Below, piece after piece: positions 61,933-64,000 of a stretch of DNA of 64,000 nt (its first letter is position 1; each line of letters starts with the position of its first letter). The notes beneath the pieces are model-generated. The model made no database searches. It was given only the letters and a program-made list of their open reading frames with translations, and was not told the DNA's origin. The stretch is taken from assembly GCA_040388375.1 (NCBI GenBank), contig JAZKBU010000003.1, positions 310,001 to 374,000 of the forward strand. Direction: 5' to 3'. Position numbers and translations under genes: made by a program. The DNA is from Bacteroidota bacterium. GTDB lineage: Bacteria; Bacteroidota; Bacteroidia; UKL13-3.

Positions 61933-64000
61933 TTAGAAGCTTAATCCTACTCTGTAACCCCAATAGTTAATTTCACTACCTGAGGCTTTGTATAAACCAC
62001 CTTGTATAAACTTCCATCTGGCGTTTACACCAATGCGTGTGTGGTTTACATTATCCATTATTTTATCGTTGCGCAGTGCGCCTATGCTGTAAATAAACTC
62101 AGGCCCAACTATAAATTGTTTTACTTTGGCAATATATCTTAAGCCTAAAGGAATGTTTATGTTGTATAAACCATCGGTTCCTTTACTGGCAAAGTATTTT
62201 ATTTCCCAACCCCATAAAATATTTAACGGTAGTTTGATAAGTGGTTTTAATTGAATGTTCCTGATATTGGTATAACCTGCACCCCAGTCAATACTATCCG
62301 GATTATTGTAATAATATTCTAAATGGTTTTCGGCTAAGTTTTTTGCATCGCGTACAAAGGTTATAGATACACCTTGGCTTATACCTTTTATTTCGTAGCC
62401 ATGGTTAAGCAAACTAATGTTGAAACGTTTTAAAATATTGTCATCAATATTTAAAGCAGTACCGTTAAATGAGCCGTTATATTTATTAGGTGTATAAGGT
62501 ATATTGTTACTAATAGGTTTGTAAACCGTGTTACATTCGCTTCCGCTTGGTAAACCTCCTTTGCGTGCAGCGGCTTGTAGTAAAGGTAGCATCTCACCTT
62601 TTTTAATAGCGGCTGCAGCTATCGGATCTTCTTTTTTCTTTTTATCATCTTCAGTTGCTACATCAGCACCTTCTTTGTCTTGTTGTAGTTTTAAAATTTT
62701 AGCCTCAACCCTTCGGTTTAGTTGTCGGCCTTCGTCAGTTGCATTGTTGGCAATGGGTGTCTTTTCGCCATAACCAACTGCCATAATTCTGTTGCCGTTA
62801 ATACCTTTATTGGTTAAATATGTTTTTACACTGTTTACCCTTTCCTGCGATAGAATCTGATTAGCTTCGTCTTTACCGATACTATCCGTATGGCCGCCTA
62901 ACTCTATTACTATATCGCTATTGCTTAATATTTCATATAGCTTATCTAATTCCTTTTTAGAGTCATCGCGTAACGTTGCTTTACCCAAGTCGAAGAATAT
63001 ATTTTTTAGCTCAAAGGTTACACCAATTTGCGCGCGTTTAACCTGGAAGTCTTTTTGCAATTGCAGGTCTTCCGTGTTTTCCGTCATCCAGTCGTATTTG
63101 GCTTGGTAAAGCAAGTTTTCCATTTCCTCCACAGCAGCTTTGTATGCATGGGTTTGTTTTTCGTAGGCATCAAAAGTTTCTCTTATTTTTTCTGTGTTGG
63201 TTTGGTTAAGCACACCCAACTGGTAGTTTAAACTATCCATTTTAATTTTAAGGGCATCTAGTCTGCTGCGTTGTAAAGTTATTTTCTGCTGAAAAGTAAA
63301 ACGTTTACGGTACTTGTCAGGATTGGTTAAATCAATTACTTCGCTGTAGTATAAATAACCTTTCATATCAATAACGGCTAAGTATTTTTTATTCAATGGC
63401 AAGGCTGCTGAATAATACCCGGTACTATCGTTACTGGTAGCTTTGGTTACAACGGTATTGGTAGCCATATCAATAAATTTAATGTTTACCTGTGCGGCAC
63501 TGTCTTTTTCGTTGTAAACATTTCCGAAAAGTTTAAATAGTTGTTCCGGACGTAAACTAAAAGGCATTAGAAATTTGTATATATCCGCTTTTCCATAACC
63601 ATCGGGTGCATCGCTGCGTACTACATAAGCTAACTTACCCGAAGCAGGAATTGATAAATCCATATCACCATCCAAAGTATTGATGTATTTACCTAAATTA
63701 ACAGGTGTACTCCAGTTGGTCCAGGTATCATCAAGCCTGCGGCTTACAAAAATATCTTCTTCACCAAAGCCGGGTAAACCGTTTGATGAGAAATAAAGTG
63801 TTTTACCATCGGCAGCTAAAAACGGAAACTTTTCACTCTGGGTCGTATTCACGGTTGTTCCTAATGAAATGGGTTTTGCCCAACCATTTTCAGTTAGTGT
63901 GGTCATAAACATTTCACTGCCTCTACCGGTTACATCTGTACAATAAATAAGTGTTTTTCCATCAGGCCCAACACAGGCTAACGACTCCCATATTTTGGTA
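61933..64000 (-). CDS. OmpA-family protein with PD40 repeats and C-terminal extension, 5' end cut by window
   Basis: The frame runs through the window edge: upstream of the first Met at 63912 it stays open and encodes another PD40 unit (ACVGPDGKTLIYCTD), so this is a truncated gene. Order: PD40/TolB-like repeats (GPDGKTLIYCTD, AADGKTLYFSSNGLPGFGEE, PASGKLAYVVRSDAPDG), a CarboxypepD_reg-like beta-sandwich (LFKLFGNVYNEKDSAAQVNI), a coiled coil, then an OmpA peptidoglycan-binding domain (ELGGHTDSIGKDEANQILSQ, RVNSVKTYLTNKGI, NRRVEAKIL). About 250 residues follow it and look like beta-strands. The PD40-CRD-OmpA order recalls T9SS-associated PorE-like proteins, though the extra C-terminal part is unusual. 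Likely anchors an outer-membrane complex to peptidoglycan. Confidence 0.88.
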   Translation of the reverse strand, partial: TKIWESLACVGPDGKTLIYCTDVTGRGSEMFMTTLTENGWAKPISLGTTVNTTQSEKFPFLAADGKTLYFSSNGLPGFGEEDIFVSRRLDDTWTNWSTPVNLGKYINTLDGDMDLSIPASGKLAYVVRSDAPDGYGKADIYKFLMPFSLRPEQLFKLFGNVYNEKDSAAQVNIKFIDMATNTVVTKATSNDSTGYYSAALPLNKKYLAVIDMKGYLYYSEVIDLTNPDKYRKRFTFQQKITLQRSRLDALKIKMDSLNYQLGVLNQTNTEKIRETFDAYEKQTHAYKAAVEEMENLLYQAKYDWMTENTEDLQLQKDFQVKRAQIGVTFELKNIFFDLGKATLRDDSKKELDKLYEILSNSDIVIELGGHTDSIGKDEANQILSQERVNSVKTYLTNKGINGNRIMAVGYGEKTPIANNATDEGRQLNRRVEAKILKLQQDKEGADVATEDDKKKKEDPIAAAAIKKGEMLPLLQAAARKGGLPSGSECNTVYKPISNNIPYTPNKYNGSFNGTALNIDDNILKRFNISLLNHGYEIKGISQGVSITFVRDAKNLAENHLEYYYNNPDSIDWGAGYTNIRNIQLKPLIKLPLNILWGWEIKYFASKGTDGLYNINIPLGLRYIAKVKQFIVGPEFIYSIGALRNDKIMDNVNHTRIGVNARWKFIQGGLYKASGSEINYWGYRVGLSF

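Noticed and set aside
1-64000. tRNA, rRNA, insertion sequences, prophage or integron parts
   Set aside because: No T-loop-like GGTTCGAATCC segments, transposase/integrase motifs or terminal inverted repeats flanking genes were seen.

Overview
The window is a contiguous chromosomal segment of a low-GC member of the Bacteroidota. The evidence is type IX secretion (T9SS) C-terminal sorting domains on several secreted proteins, a PorV homologue, surface proteins rich in PKD and FG-GAP repeats, and promoters of the Bacteroidota type (TTTG, about 18-19 bp, TAnnTTTG). Ribosome binding is not visibly purine-rich, and several genes must start with TTG. A Sphingobacteriia/Chitinophagia-like relative is plausible, but the genus cannot be read from the sequence. 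No rRNA, tRNA, phage, insertion sequence or CRISPR array was recognised. Most genes are ordinary chromosomal genes in short operons, closed by strong hairpin terminators.

Layout. 1-8 kb: a truncated TPR protein; an ECF sigma factor operon whose second gene looks like an anti-sigma factor spanning both membranes and ending in an outer-membrane beta-barrel, with a PKD lipoprotein as third gene; a seven-PKD T9SS surface protein; a methyltransferase next to a degenerate methyltransferase-like protein. 8-13 kb: an Ada-like/AlkB alkylation-repair pair, a lipoprotein, pnp and rpsO. 13-21 kb: hemW with a membrane protein and a glycosyltransferase, tdk, an HI0933-type flavoprotein, and a secreted alpha/beta hydrolase-like T9SS cargo that lacks its serine nucleophile. 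21-29 kb: a type III polyketide synthase coupled to a UbiA prenyltransferase, then two signalling loci (an OmpR-type regulator with a TPR kinase, and a LiaF-like/DUF4288/LytS/LytTR operon preceded by three direct repeats at 21-bp period), then folA. 29-42 kb: ispF and porV, a RibD-like reductase with an AraC regulator, ftsH, kbl, a LutB-like protein, and rodA with mrdA.

42-64 kb: a small lipoprotein with an EEP-fold enzyme; a 2215-residue T9SS surface protein with FG-GAP, IPT and Ig/PKD-like modules and a 240-bp tandem duplication; the B12-dependent ribonucleotide reductase nrdJ; a 766-bp stretch without a convincing gene; the bacterial geranylgeranylglyceryl-phosphate synthase homologue pcrB; mfd; a GAF histidine kinase; two secreted proteins; and an OmpA-family protein that runs off the window.

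How it fits together: PorV and the T9SS cargo proteins (4019-6145, 19175-20695, 42894-49541) belong to one secretion pathway. The sigma/anti-sigma operon beside a PKD surface protein is the best candidate for an unusual envelope-spanning sensing system. The 21-bp direct repeats upstream of the LytTR operon are the clearest unexplained regulatory signal.
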